From positions 1 to 64,000 of the forward strand of contig RCAB01000090.1 in NCBI GenBank assembly GCA_003640385.1: DNA of 64,000 bases, in the 5' to 3' direction. Below, piece by piece: positions 11,421-23,931 of the stretch. The number at the start of each line of letters is the position of its first letter. Within the stretch, counting starts at the first letter, position 1. Both the position numbers and the translations under genes were made by a program. The stretch is from Setaria digitata (lineage: Eukaryota; Nematoda; Chromadorea; Rhabditida; Setariidae). The notes beneath the pieces were generated by a model that saw only the letters and a program-made list of their open reading frames with translations, was not told where the DNA came from and searched no databases.

Positions 11421-13253
11421 ATGGCATTATTGTTTTTTTCCATCTTATTCGGTACTGTTCCTTTTCATTATTATACATTTTCTTCTAAATTTTTCTGAAA
11501 TACTCTTTTCATTTGTGAACTTCTTACGTGTTTCTCCTTGCTTCATACATCTTTCTTTGCAGCAGCATGCATCTCTATGATCACATGCAGTCATTACACT
11601 GTCACACGCAATGGCAGCACTTGCATTATTCTGGACTCAAACATTACTGGTATTCTTCATTACAACAAGGTTTGAAGGACCGTCTGTGTTTTGCTTGATT
11701 CCTACCAAAGCAGACAAAATGAATTGCTTTTTTGTTAATTGTCTCAGTCTTTCTTAAACTTTTGACTTTAACCTAATAATTAAATTTGTTCTTATTGCAT
11801 TCTTATGCATTCGTTACTTGTGGATTTCTAGACGGACAATAGCACAGAAGAATTTAAATTCAACATTACTGGACGGATGAGTGGTGGTTCTTGCAAGGAA
11901 ATGCAGTATCTTGTTATAAGGTACTATATTGCTCATTTATTTCTTTTTTCTTCTCCTTTTTATTGGCACCATTATCTCAATTATTTTGAAAATTTATGCA
12001 GAAGTTGTCATAAGCAAACATTATCTGCTTTGTTTGATTTGACTCATATACTGGATTTTGTTAGATATCACAGTTTATCTGGACGTGTAGTTAAGTAACT
12101 TGTTTTTGTGATATGTAAAATTCTAATTACGTAGTTATATAATTTCCACTTCACGTTTTTATATTTCCCTTTTAGACACTATCTGGAAATGAAATGAATT
12201 GTAGGTTTTCAGTTTTGAAGAAGATTTCTCTCCATTGCTTTTACGGGAAAATTATTGTTGAGATCCTTTTTGCAGTTTCGACAGCGGTATTAATAAAAAG
12301 GAATGGAATTTAACAATCTATTTCAACCAAACGGATGATTCGTTCCAAATCAGTAATTTTACCCTAAGAGCTTATTTGCCATTTAAAGCTAACGTGACAG
12401 GTAATAGCTTTTGTCTTGGACCAAAAGTTTAAGATAATTCTAATAACTGTACACTTAGGACTTGAAACAGACAAAAATCTTTTAAGCATGCTTTACTTAC
12501 TTTTCATTTCATTACTTTTTTTATTTTTTTCATTCTATTTCTTTATTTTATTATTTATTTTGCTTTTGTTTATTTTTTATTTGTAGTTGTAGTTCTTCAA
12601 ATTTATGCGTTGGAAAGAGACATTATGTCTAAATGGGAATGAATTTAAATAATCATAGTAGTTACTGGTATCACTATTGGATGGCATATTCAATTACACC
12701 CATTGATACTTTCCATTTGCAGAACCTCACGTGTATGTAATGGACGAGCATGCAGAGCTTGGGGTGAACACCGACAAAAATGAAGCATACAAATGTTCCG
12801 AAGTAGTTCTTAGTTTCCGAGACGGTGCTACAGTAAATTTTCATAATACGCGTCTCATTGCTTACGCTCATCTCAATGCAACTGAGTTTCCTGAAAATCA
12901 AAGTACGTTTTTCCTTCCGTGATTTCGGATTTTCTTAAACAGCGAGGTTATTTAAGGTCAGTAATTAGTGTATAAGTCCATGAATAAATTTTCGATGAAA
13001 ACTGGTTCCTCCCACTTTTTTCTTCCCGGATCACGAAGAGGATTTTTGGTCTTAGAGTCGAAAAAAACTTAGGTGAATTAAATAAATCATTATAATCATT
13101 TTAGAATACAGCATTTGCCAGCTCGACGTTCGTACCTCGGATTTAGTGCCAATCGTTGTTGGAGCTTGTCTTGCTACTCTGGTGATCATTGTTTTAATTG
13201 CTTACTTAGTTGGTCGAGCTCGAGCGAAACGTCAGGGTTATGCATCTGTATGA
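11421..13253 (+). CDS. lmp-1: LAMP-type lysosome-associated membrane glycoprotein
   Basis: Six exons (11421-11451, 11563-11669, 11832-11920, 12276-12400, 12723-12902, 13105-13253) encode 226 residues. A signal peptide ([17 protein letters not shown]) leads into one luminal domain with paired cysteines (near [26 protein letters not shown] and YSICQLD). It has several N-glycosylation sequons such as NGS, NIT, NST, NLT, NQT and NFT. One transmembrane helix follows ([23 protein letters not shown]). The short cytosolic tail [13 protein letters not shown] ends in GYASV, a GYxx-phi lysosomal sorting signal placed at the very C-terminus as in LAMP-1/2 and worm LMP-1. It is expected to line lysosomes or gut granules. 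The first exon is only 31 bases. The orthology symbol is by family resemblance; the fold assignment is firmer than the exact paralogue. Confidence 0.88.
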
Positions 13254-14566
13254 ATTTCAAACTTGTCACCTTCATTCATGTATGTTATTTGCAGTAAATT
13301 CTATTTTATTGCAACCTGTATGTAAGTAACAATCTTCAGTTTTTTTTATATAAAACTAACATTCCACATGTGGAATACTATTTATATTACTATTTTTGCT
13401 GTATAAGAATGTATTTTTCTTCCTAACGTTGAAATCCTTCCTTTTTCGTAAAGTTTGTTTCAGTTTCGGTAGTTATCTTTTAAGAAGTTATCGTTCTGAC
13501 TATTGTATCGTTGCCTTATTAATTAATGATTTAAGATTTTTATTAAATTTGAAGCATATACATTCTCGTAAGTGCACACCGAGTATGATCGTCATGTTTG
13601 AGGTTGTTCTTTACCTTTATAAAGTTTATTAGTAGTTTATGCCTTTTTCATGTGGAAAACCAGCGAAATCAAATGTCTATGACACATTTATCGCACATTA
13701 AATCCCTGTTGCACTGCTAATAGAGCTGGCACTAGCTGATATAGTAAACGGAGATATAACAGGCCGCATGTAAAGCTAATTCTTAAACTAAAGCTAAGTA
13801 GTTAGTACAGAAGGACGTAAAGATAGCGGAAAGATGACTTACTTCCATCTACTTCAGCGCTCTCAGATATATTTTTTAAATATACTCATCTAAGGTAGGA
13901 CGCGCAGAAGGGTAGGTGTATTTCGTAGCGACACAATATGGCCATTATTGGTGTATGTTGGTTAGAATTTGGCATAATTTATTGCTTATTCCATGTTATG
14001 TATCTTTCATCTTTTTATAAGTTTAGCTTACTGTTGCAAAGCAGCTAGTGAGACCTTTGTTTCTAATAATGGCTGTTTTCCCAGCTATGGATAATTTGTA
14101 AAGCAAATGAGTGGATTAAAAGCAATGGAATATCCGGTCTTCTTATTGTTATAAAAATTTTTAGTCAAATCTAACATACAGTCGTATCACTATCGAATTT
14201 AAACCACATGTTATATCTGGCATTCTAATAATATTCTCATGAATTTTATTAGCATGAAATGGTGGTTGTGGAATGAGTTAGAGTGCTGTCAATTTAAAGT
14301 AAGGCTTGGACTACATAAGGAACATGTAATGTTGGATTAGTCAACAAGGAGTTGGTAACTGCTTGCTTTTTAAGCAGTTAGCTGAACAGCTGACGATCTT
14401 ATAAGAGAACTGGATTAGACGACTTGTGACGTGATCTAATGAATAAGTTAAAGCAAACATCTGTATTCAATTGATAGTGTTTTGTGTATATCTGTTGTAT
14501 TTTTTTGGTGTGGAGATGTACACTTGCCCTGTAGATTTTCGAAGCTTTTTTTCAAATTTTTTTAGG
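13254..14566. other. Intergenic region LAMP-PNPT1, no gene seen
   Basis: About 1.3 kb with no convincing exon. A 104-codon open frame from 14471 runs into PNPT1 exon 1, but its upstream part reads as pyrimidine-rich noncoding sequence ending in TTTTTTTAG. Confidence 0.55.
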
Positions 14567-17500
14567 ATGTTACCATGCAGAGTACGAGCAGTTAATGCGT
14601 TTTTAAGGGGTCATCGGTTCTCTTTGTTATTAGATGCCGTAAAAGCCTTAGGAAGCATACAAATTGAGGCACATGTAGGTGTGGGTGAACGCGATATAAT
14701 TCGTTTTGAAGCGGGACACATAGCTCGATTAGCCGATGGTGCTGCTGTTGTTTCGCAGGGTGACACTTCCGTATGTTTATTTTGAGGTTTAAATTTAAAC
14801 GAATTAGTAAATTCGGATAAGTTTTCGAATATCAAAACGATTTGCTGTGGAATCTTGCTTCCTTCAAATGTTATAAATGTTAAAAATTTGTAAATTATAA
14901 GTACTGATTAGCTTGTTATTAATGTCCTAAATCCTTATATCTGGAGGGAATGCTATGTTCCCTTTTCATTGCTGAATTTAGCAGTTAAATATCATAAAAA
15001 TGAAATAAATGTTAAGGATGGTTCAGGTATTGGCTACCGTGGTTGGAAAACACGGCGTAGTGGGTGATGTCGCCGACTTCGTGCCACTCATGGTCGATTT
15101 TCAACAAAGTGCATCGGCTGTCGGTCGTATTCCTACCAATTACTTTCGAAGAGAGTTACAACGGAATGATTCCGATATTCTAGCATCCAGAATGATTGAT
15201 CGGTCAGTGAGGCCGTTGTTCCCAAAAGATTATTCTGGTGAAACTCAGGTACAAAGGCTTTTCTCCTTTTATTTCATTCTGATTTTAACTCCTCTTTTTC
15301 AATAGGGATATATAGCAATTCACATCGTAAAGCCATATTTATATGCTTAATCAGATTTAAGAGATTAATTTAAAGTTACAGAAATCTCATATAATGAGCA
15401 AAAGAAATATGCTTCTATATAATTATGTCTTAGAGAAATATGTGACTGTTCGTAATGAAACATCGAGTTTTTCAATCGATACTTTAGATAATATGTAAAC
15501 CTCTTGCGGTAGACGATGACGGGGATCCGGTGATCCTTGGCTTAAATGCATCTTCCGCAGCATTGACCTTATCAGATATACCTTGGGAAGGCCCGCTTGG
15601 TGCTGTCAGGGTAGCTGTTATTGACGGTGAGGTATGGTATGTTCTAGCTTTTTTTGTTACTTTTTTAAAAACACATTTGTGATTCATCTTTCTTCATATC
15701 ATGGGAACAATTTCCGGGACAATTTATTTGAAGTTCTTAAAATTGTTTTTATGGCATAAGCAAGGGAGAAAAAATCCACTGCATTTAGCGCAAACCGGAT
15801 TTTAAAGATTCATAATTTCAAAATTGCAACATGAAAGTTACAATCACTTAGATTGTTGTCAATCCAAGTCGAAGAAATTTGAAAGATTCGATACTTGATC
15901 TGGTTATTGTTGGTTGTGATCAAGGAAATCGAGTACTGATGATCGATATGGATGGCTATGAAATTGGAATTGAAAAGTTTGACGAATGTATTAGAACCGG
16001 TTTGCAAGCTGTTTCGCACTTAATCCAAGCAGTTAACAAGATGAAGGATTCTTGTGGTCGTCAAAAAAGACAGGTAGTTCATTATTAACATGGTCTTGCT
16101 TGTCACTCAATGTGCTTTTGACTTGTGTCTTCCTATTGATATAGTACTATCAGTATTTTTACAATATGTTCTTTGCTTTTAAAAACTAATCTTTTTCATG
16201 GCAAATTTTTTCATTGCAGTTCATACCTATAAGTTCTAATTCAGGTTCTCTGCAGCTGTTAATTTCTCGGAATCCAATTTTCAATTTTTAATTTTGTTAG
16301 CTTGTAATTCTCATGTACTTGCAACTCTCATCCATTTGTAGCAAGGCACACATCATTTTGTAAATTCTTCTTTTTCTTGTTAAAAGATTTTCTTCTGTCC
16401 ATGTTTTTTTTTCTCTATCTATTGAATGTAATTGAATTTCGAATCTGGGATGAAGCATTTGAGAGAGAGACTGCGTTCGGTAGGTGAAAAATAACTGGAA
16501 AGAGCACTGATTATTAAATGACTGTGAATAACTGGATACTCATAAGAAGGATTTCACATATACGTCAAACAAACAAGAGATATTACGAGCTGAAATATGA
16601 CGTAGTATAAAATAAAATTCTAATTTCGTTTTCGTTTTTGTTTTTCATGGTAGTTTCATAACATTTATTTTAGATTGCTGATGGAGGAACTGATATGCCA
16701 GCATTAATGGAGGAAATGCAAGACATATGTGGCGATCAGTTATATCATATTTTAACTGATATAGAACATGATAAGCTTTCACGAGATCGAGCAGTCTCTA
16801 CACTTTGTGATCATATGCTTGAGAGACTTAAAGAAAGGAGTGCTCCGCATATGCTTCGTTATGTCTTTAACAATCTTCTCAGGAAATTACTGAGGTAGTT
16901 GTTTTATCATTCTTAATGAAATAATCTTACATTTATTTATTAATTTTGGAGTGAATAATGATAGCAAGTGTAGGGACTAGAAAACTTGAATTACTACAAC
17001 AGACTGCCTTCTATCCACTGTACTATTCGCAGTGTTGAGTTATTGCAGAAGGGAAGGTTAGATGATATGATGTAGTAGCAGTGTTGTTACTTGCTTTGAA
17101 AAAAGTTCTATTAATTTCTTGTCAAAATTATTCTATGGCTGTTAAGAAAATTAAGATTTTAACATTTTTTTTTGAGTGCTTATTCAGCACGAAAATTTTC
17201 TTGTCATTTTAATCATTGCTGAAAGAATTCTGTAGGGTAGCATTATACAAAAGTGGAAAGCGATGCGATGGGCGGAAATTTGATGAACTTCGACCAGTAG
17301 ATATTGTAGTAGATGTTCATAAAAAATTGCACGGATCGGCATTGTTTCAGCGCGGTCAGACTCAGGTTTACTTCTTATTTGTAGACCAATGATTCAAACA
17401 CCGGAACAAGCAAAGGTCATTGATAGTATGTGCATGTTAAATCGAAAATTCCGATGGTGTTTTTACCCTAATTTCAGGTTCTTGGCACCGTAACTTTTGA

Positions 17501-19671
17501 TGCTCCATCAGCAGCATTCCAACCAGATGCGCTGGCACAGTTGCTTGGTGCACAGCAAAAGAAAATGTTTATGCTGCATTATCAGTTTCCATCATTCGCT
17601 ACCACTGCTATTTCTTCTTCTCCGCGAACATCACGGAGAGAGCTCGGGCATGGCGCTCTCGCGGAGAAAGCTCTTAAAAGACTTATTCCGGAGGACTTTC
17701 CTTATTGTTTGAGGCTTGCTTGTGATGTTAGTATTTTTTTTTAAATCAGAAAATTTAGAAGGATAATGATTTCATTTACTGTCGTGTCTACATGAACCTA
17801 GGTTACACATTTAAAATGGTAACGAATAGTTCTAGGTAGTTTTACTTAGGAAATAATCATTAATGTTATTTCACGTATGCTGCATAAACGATTCGAATAG
17901 TATATGTATTACACTATATCATGTTTTAGGTTTTAGAATCAAATGGTTCATCTTCGATGGCATCAGTTTGTGCTGGTTGTTTGGCACTTCTTGATGCAGG
18001 AGTACAGATGAAAGCGCCGGCTGCCGGTATAGCTATGGGTTTGATTATTGACGAAGAACGAGGCAATTATTCTATTCTGACTGATATTAATGGTATAGAG
18101 GATTTTGCTGGAGATATGGATTTCAAGATAGCAGGTAGACACTTCACTTGTTAATGATGTATAAATTTTGCAATTATCTTTCATCAGTATTCTGTGTTAA
18201 CGTTCTTATTATTTTTTTTTATTTAAAGCTTGAATGCTTTCCGTAGAAACTCATGTACCGCTGAACTAAGCTTAAATTAAAATTTGTGCAGAATTAAAGC
18301 ATACTAGTGAAAAGTTGTCATCAAATTTTCTTCACTTTAAGGAACAACCCGCGGCTATACGGCTATGCAATTGGATTTGAAAGTGCCTGGTATAAAGCCA
18401 AAAATAATCGTGGAATCTCTAGAGAAAGCAAAGGACGGACTGGAACGACTTTTGAAGCTGATGAAGAAAGTACAACCGCAGTGGCGAAATCATTTCAAAA
18501 GTACAGTTCCAGTTCATGAAACGATACCTATTGCAGTCTATAAACGTCATATTATATTCCGTAGCGGAGGATATAATGCTAAGTTGATCGAATCAGAGAC
18601 GGGTGCCAAGGTTATGTTACTTTGCCAAGGCCAAGGCTGCTTCTTTACTGTAAAGTAATTGTTGTTGTGAACTTCCAGAGCAAATTTTGATCACGACAAT
18701 CGAAAGAAGTTTCAAAGTCTTTGAACAACTAGAAGTGTGTGAATTTTACCTGACTAAAATTTTTTTAGATAAGTGTAGAGGATGATGCAAATATATCTAT
18801 TTTTGCACCTAACAAAATAAAGCTTGGAGAAGCAAAGATGATGCTAAATAAGTAAGTTGTGAGTGGAACATGAGATCTGTGGTGTTTTTGTTGTAAAAAT
18901 CTTTTGTTCAGTGTAATTAAATACAAATTTATATCCTGGTTGTTAATCTTGGTGGAATATATTTAATTGAATCACTATGCTTTGCAAGTTTTTATTGGTT
19001 GTTTTCAAGAATGCTCGAGAGTGAAGGAGAAATAGAACTAGTGTTCGGTGCAATGTATAAGGCAGAAATCATGGATATATTGGAATATGGAGTAATGGTA
19101 TCTTTGCACAAGGGTATGAGGCCCATTTTGCTCAAAAACAGGTCTGTTAATTAATAACGGAGTAATATATATATATATATATATATATTATTTATTTATT
19201 ATATATATATATATATAATAAAAATCTTTTGTATTTACATATATATATATATAATATTAATAAATATATATGTATATTTTTTATAAATAAATATATATAT
19301 ATATNNNNNTTTATTTATTTATTTATTTATTTATATATTTATTTATTATTTATTTATTTATTTATTTATTATTTATTTATTTGATTTATTTATTTATTTA
19401 TTTATTGGGCACATTATTTCGTACATTTTTCTAAATTCAGTGGAAACATTTTAGTTAAAAGAACCAAATCCATGGCATTTCGATTGAAACCTTTTTCAGC
19501 AATTTGGATATGAGGAATGTGGCACATCCCAGCGTGCTCGGTTTCAAGGTTGGTCAAAAAATAATCGTTCAGTATCTAGGACGAGATCCGTATACTGGAT
19601 ACCATAGGATATCGAGGAAGACACTGCAGTCTGCTTCTTTGCCTGTTCAAAGTGTGTACCGCGACACGTAG
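14567..19671 (+). CDS. PNPT1: Polyribonucleotide nucleotidyltransferase (PNPase), mitochondrial
   Basis: Twelve exons encode 750 residues (human 783): 14567-14770, 15027-15248, 15488-15631, 15852-16073, 16674-16894, 17236-17365, 17478-17726, 17930-18134, 18342-18610, 18769-18851, 19010-19141, 19500-19671. An Arg-rich start, [19 protein letters not shown], looks like a mitochondrial targeting peptide. The first RNase PH domain has [11 protein letters not shown] and [11 protein letters not shown]. An all-alpha linker follows. The second RNase PH domain has [54 protein letters not shown] and the catalytic-region [16 protein letters not shown] with its acidic residues kept. A KH domain and an S1 domain ([19 protein letters not shown] to [16 protein letters not shown]) complete the chain. 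The enzyme degrades RNA phosphorolytically in mitochondria. The ATG follows a TTTTTTTAG acceptor by one base. The last intron (19142-19499) contains microsatellites and an N gap. The KH loop reads RSGG where GxGG is usual. Confidence 0.97.
19163..19405. repeat. AT and TTTA microsatellites with assembly gap in PNPT1 intron 11
   Basis: Long (AT)n tracts and then (TTTA)n tracts, interrupted by five N at 19305-19309. The true length is unresolved. The run is confined to an intron, so the reading frame is unaffected. Confidence 0.95.
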
Positions 19672-20500
19672 GTGTCTAAACACAAAAAGAACTTCAGCTT
19701 TAAAGTAGCCTGACCGTAAAGAGAATGATATCGTAAGTTGTACATCAAGATAGTCGGCGTTAACTCCTTTTACGTCATCGGGAAAATGTGTTAGGTATAC
19801 ATTATCATTATTTTCACTAATCAGTAAATTGTCAGTACTTCGAAACATGAGTGGAGATTTCAGTCTGAAATTTTATTTCGTTATTTGTCCACAAACATTC
19901 AGTTTTAACACTATATTGATTGAGTCTGCCGTTTTGATGATTGATGCAGAACATTTAGACAAATTTTCATGATTCGACTGGTATTGACGAAATCAATTAT
20001 CCATTTTAGTACGGGATACAAGATAAACAATAACGTTAAAATTATTTCTTTTGATTACATTAATGAAGTGATGCAAATATGCATTGTAACAAAATAGTCA
20101 AAACCTATTTGTATTATCTCTATGCAAAGCAGTGATTCCAAATTGTAAAGCTTCTCATGAAATGACTCCTTTTTCATTCTCACTTTCTGTTACGAAAATT
20201 GATTCAGTAGAGGTTGGTTAATCAGTTCTCTTTAAACAGGCTTGCTCCTTCCCTCACTCACTTTATCTTTCCTACGTTACTGACTTATTATACTATTCGA
20301 TATGGACGTCAACTGTTCATTTTCTGCTGTTGAAATCCTCTAATTTATCGTAAGTGAAGATTTTATCAGTGAATCAGTTTACTGCTGATTTTATCAGTGA
20401 ATCAGTCGTTTTGAAAGTGATTAGACTTCCATATTTACTTTCATATACTAAATTTCGCGGAAGCAAAAAAGGACAAACACAAGCAAAAAATATATGAGTA
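19672..20500. other. Intergenic region after PNPT1, no gene seen
   Basis: No supported exon. It contains a 20-bp direct repeat, GATTTTATCAGTGAATCAGT, near 20359-20378 and 20388-20407, separated by about 10 bases. Confidence 0.5.
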
Positions 20501-21036
20501 ATGAATAATGAAAATGACAATTATGATATACTTCATCCCACACCAGCATGTGAACTGAATCGCTCAAATAAGGCAAGAAATCCTACATCAAATATTCATA
20601 GAAAATCCTCAAGACTTTTACAATGCAGTGATGAATCAGAGCAAGGAAAATATTTCTAAAATTACTCCAGCAGCAATCGATTCATTTGGAAATGCACGGC
20701 ACCAAAGACGGAAGAATGCAGATTGAATACGCAACATTAATATCAGAGAAAAGGAACGACACCTGAGTAGGTTTACTGTAGCACTACTCACTGGCCAACC
20801 TAACAAAGACAGTGAAGAATGCAAGTTACCAGACCATCAAATTACCATATTCTATGGAATCATGGAAGTTCTGAGTTGTTGTTAGCTGTAGTCCTCCATT
20901 TCGGTTATAATATTGCACGCTATCCTTGTTCGGAGGTTCCGTTTCCAGAACAGCTAGTAAAACACTACCTGAGGAACCATTCACTTCTGCTCTCTGCTAT
21001 CTTTCTCTGCCTGTTCTGGAACTACAAAAGCGATCA
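20501..21036 (+). other. Unrecognised coding-like fragments (possible exons or relic)
   Basis: Several short open stretches have coding character but do not join into one clean model. An ATG at 20501 opens a polar 52-residue frame (NNENDNYDILHPTPACELNR is its start) that stops at 20657-20659. An overlapping frame starting at ATG 20636 gives ENISKITPAAIDSFGNARHQ and RRKNAD, and then stops. A TTTCCAG acceptor at 20950-20956 could open ASKTLPEEPFTSALCYLSLP, ending at a GTGTGA donor at 21037, or a second frame with EQLVKHYLRNHSLLLSAIFL. I recognise no family. Either a gene with a splice pattern I cannot resolve, a frameshifted relic, or chance open frames. Confidence 0.3.
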
Positions 21037-21303
21037 GGTGTGAAATGTACATGACTACTATAGTAGACAAATCTTCGTTAATAATTTACTGCACTCACAT
21101 CACTACATCACATTTGCTTTCCCTGGACGCTACTATCGTAAAATCATTTTTCCCTGTGACTGGAAATTTCATGATGACCAGCCGGAAGTGTCGGACAATG
21201 AATAATGGAGCACGAGTGTGGTCTGAATGATGTTGGTCGGAAAAGTGGAGGGTGATATTTGTCATGTTGCGTAGCATTTTATGGTTTTGAATTACGGTTT
21301 CAG

Positions 21304-21504
21304 ATGGTACACGAGGAGGAGGCGGCTAAGACGACCTGTCAAGCAAGTATTCCAACTGCGCATGCCCTACAAAGGCTTTCTGATGCTCTTTCCGCTTTCG
21401 CTATTCCAGATGAAGTTCGTTTACATTTGCTATTGTCTCTCAGGAAAAGAAAAGAAAAATCGAGGAAAAATCGATTGTATGATGAAAAAATGATTGCATC
21501 CTAA
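21304..21504 (+). CDS. Small uncharacterised ORF (66 aa) or last exon of unknown gene
   Basis: An ATG lies immediately after a strong ACGGTTTCAG acceptor, and the frame stays open to TAA at 21504. The product is acidic at the start (MVHEEEAAKTT), then predicted helical (ALQRLSDALSAFAIPDEVRL), then strongly basic (RKRKEKSRKNRLYDEK). I do not recognise it. The acceptor could serve a spliced leader, making this a single-exon small protein, or it could be the phase-0 last exon of the fragments at 20501-21036, since the frame EQLVKHYL...NYKSDQ ends in phase 0 at 21039. PPP4R2 starts about 130 bases downstream, so an operon-like arrangement is possible. Confidence 0.4.
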   Translation: MVHEEEAAKTTCQASIPTAHALQRLSDALSAFAIPDEVRLHLLLSLRKRKEKSRKNRLYDEKMIAS

Positions 21505-21636
21505 GTTTTCGTGGGACTGTAACTTCTAGGTTAACCTCATTAATGGTAACCTTAATTAATATTTCTGCTTTTTTATCTGTTGTTATTCATCGTTCAAGTA
21601 TGAACTATTCTAGTCCGTCAAACTTCTCATCTTTAG

Positions 21637-23931
21637 AAACTCTTGGAAAGGACTTCGAAGGGATTTTCAAAGTCTCCGGTACAAGAAATTGATGAATATT
21701 TTGAACTTGTTGCTAAACTTGGTCGGCCACTTTTTAAGTGGGATATAATACGTTGCGCTTTTCTTTGGAAACTTGAGGTTTCTTTACCTGCAATTTTTAT
21801 CGTTATAGTATTTCCTCTATATGTGCTTAGGAATTACATTACATTACATTGACCATGGAATAAATGGTATGCTAGTCTTGTTCAAAAATACACATTTCGA
21901 TTTTCAAGTTTTTATTGGTCAGCCGGATTATCGAACTAGGAAATGTCTGACTCACTGTGATATAAGCAGTTTTACGCATTTGTCATGGAATTATAGCTCA
22001 GGCAAATTGGTACCTTATTATCATTCTTTACTATACTGTTTAATTTTATTAATTTCTTATTTTGAGCAAACAATGTTAGAAATGGTTCGTATCGAAACAG
22101 AAAATGCAGTTACGGAGGACGAAAAAAAATCACTGATTTCGAATGATGATCTAGGTCAACAACGTCAATTTATTTTGCGAAAAGCTGCTGAATTTGATGG
22201 AACACCGTTCACCTTCCAGAGGTTCATACTTTATGTCTCTTTCTGTATTTATATAGCCTTAATAACTTTTTATCTTTAGGAACTAACAGTAAAGTGAAAG
22301 AAAATTTTAATAAATCACCATCAGTAACATTCACTGAGGATCTTTTGGGATTATGCACAAGCGAGAAACTAGCAAAAAAATCAGTTTTAGGCTCTGTGAA
22401 CTTCTAACTAGTCCTTCTCGACATTACAAGCGAATAGACAAGTACCTTCGAGCTTTGGAAAAAAATATTAATGTGGTCACTACAATTACGGAAAATGGAG
22501 AGCGAGTAACAGGTGTAGAGCCATTTCCGGCAGAGCTAGACACTAGTCCAACTCTTCGAATTGAGGAACCATTTTTCGTTCAGGTATATTGGTTGAAGAT
22601 TTTTTATTTGTTTAGTGTACTTTTTTCTTGAACCTTCCTTCTGACTCAACTTCTGTAACACATTATTTATGAGTACAAATTTATTTATTGTAGGTGGATG
22701 AATGCGATACGCCGATAGAAACGAAACTGGTTATTGGTGGAGACCGTCTTAGCAGAGTACTTAACTCATTTATACGAGAATTTTTTTTTTAATTTTTCTT
22801 AGCTATCTCATACATGGAGTAAGGTACTACAGCATGCTGAAATTCCAATAGGGTGGGAGCAAAGATCTCGATAATAGAAACCTCTAAAATTTTCAGTCTT
22901 TTCCAAATGGAAATTTGGATAAAATGGGAAGCGTGAATTATGTTTGACCGAAGAATTGCTGGGATTTATAGTATTTGATCTCTCCGTGATGAAAGATTTC
23001 TGCTATGTCCATTAATTTTTCGATGATTTCTTTAAGGATAAGTGGGTCACAACAGTTTTAGTTGTAGTCCTCTCGAAGGATGACGCTTTGTGGTTGACAT
23101 CTGATACATGATGATTGCAGTAGCCATCGCAAGCATAGTGTTTTAATAATTTTCCTAGTAATTCAGATGTCACAAGGGTGTTAGTTACCTTTAGGAAAAT
23201 GGGTCTCCAGGATCCGTTGCAAAGGAACTAGAAGTTGGTGACTGCGCTCCAATCAACTTATCTCCCTCACGAGATAGTAAGGATGAACTGCCTGAAATTA
23301 AGGTTAGTTTGTCAATTCAGTTTTGTTTGACACAAAAATTTGAACTGTGTTTAGCCGATGAGTTGCTGAGATTTATAGCGTTTACAGTAAGTCTCTGATC
23401 ACGTATGAATTTGCCAAATAGTTTTTTAAACTTAATTTATTTAGAGCCATTATGAAGCAAACAGTTTTGGTCTTTTTTATCTTATTGTGCAATTTTACTT
23501 CATTCAATATATACTCGGTCAGGTGTTTAACGGATGTATGGGTTGTGGTCAGGTAGTCTGTTTGACTTAAAATATTGAGATCTTTTCTGCTTATTGATAC
23601 AGTGATAATTGAAAGTACTAGAACTCGTGAGTTATTCTAGTTTTAAAAAGTCGAGCCTGGTTTGTTCGAAGTTAGGTTGTGTTTAGCTTTTCATTGAAGA
23701 AAACTCTTCTGAAAATTTTTCGTTTCACTTTCAACTGTGTATGTGCGATTTTTTTATGGTTTCACCTGTTCACTGTTCACTGCAGTAAGTGCGCATTCTT
23801 TGGGAGTGGACTTCTTTCAGAACGAGAGCAGTTCACAACACACAATGGAACAGGGTAGTTCGATAGCTGAATCACCAGTGAAGCCAGAAGCTCAAAGTGG
23901 GAACACAGAAGAGATGAAGGATGAGGACTAA
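21637..23931 (+). CDS. PPP4R2: Protein phosphatase 4 regulatory subunit 2 (PPP4R2), first exon unresolved
   Basis: Six joined exons (21637-21777, 22067-22221, 22391-22583, 22694-22756, 23195-23302, 23821-23931) encode at least 256 residues, with all phases consistent. Conserved segments match the PPP4R2 core: KGFSKSPVQEIDEYFELVAK, FKWDIIRCAFLWKLE, then FDGTPFTFQRLCELLTSPSR and KYLRALEKNINVVTTI. The C-terminal part is acidic and disordered (SPVKPEAQSGNTEEMKDED), as usual. PPP4R2 binds the PP4 catalytic subunit and directs it to DNA-repair and spindle substrates. The first exon must lie upstream, because the frame entering 21637 lacks a Met. A handful of residues is missing, and no unambiguous ATG exon was found between 21505 and 21636. 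The tail is shorter than in vertebrates. Confidence 0.88.

Noticed and set aside
14471..14785. N-terminally extended PNPT1 start at 14471
   Set aside because: The extra 32 residues come from T-rich pre-acceptor sequence; a TTTTTTTAG site sits one base before the ATG that gives a good targeting peptide.
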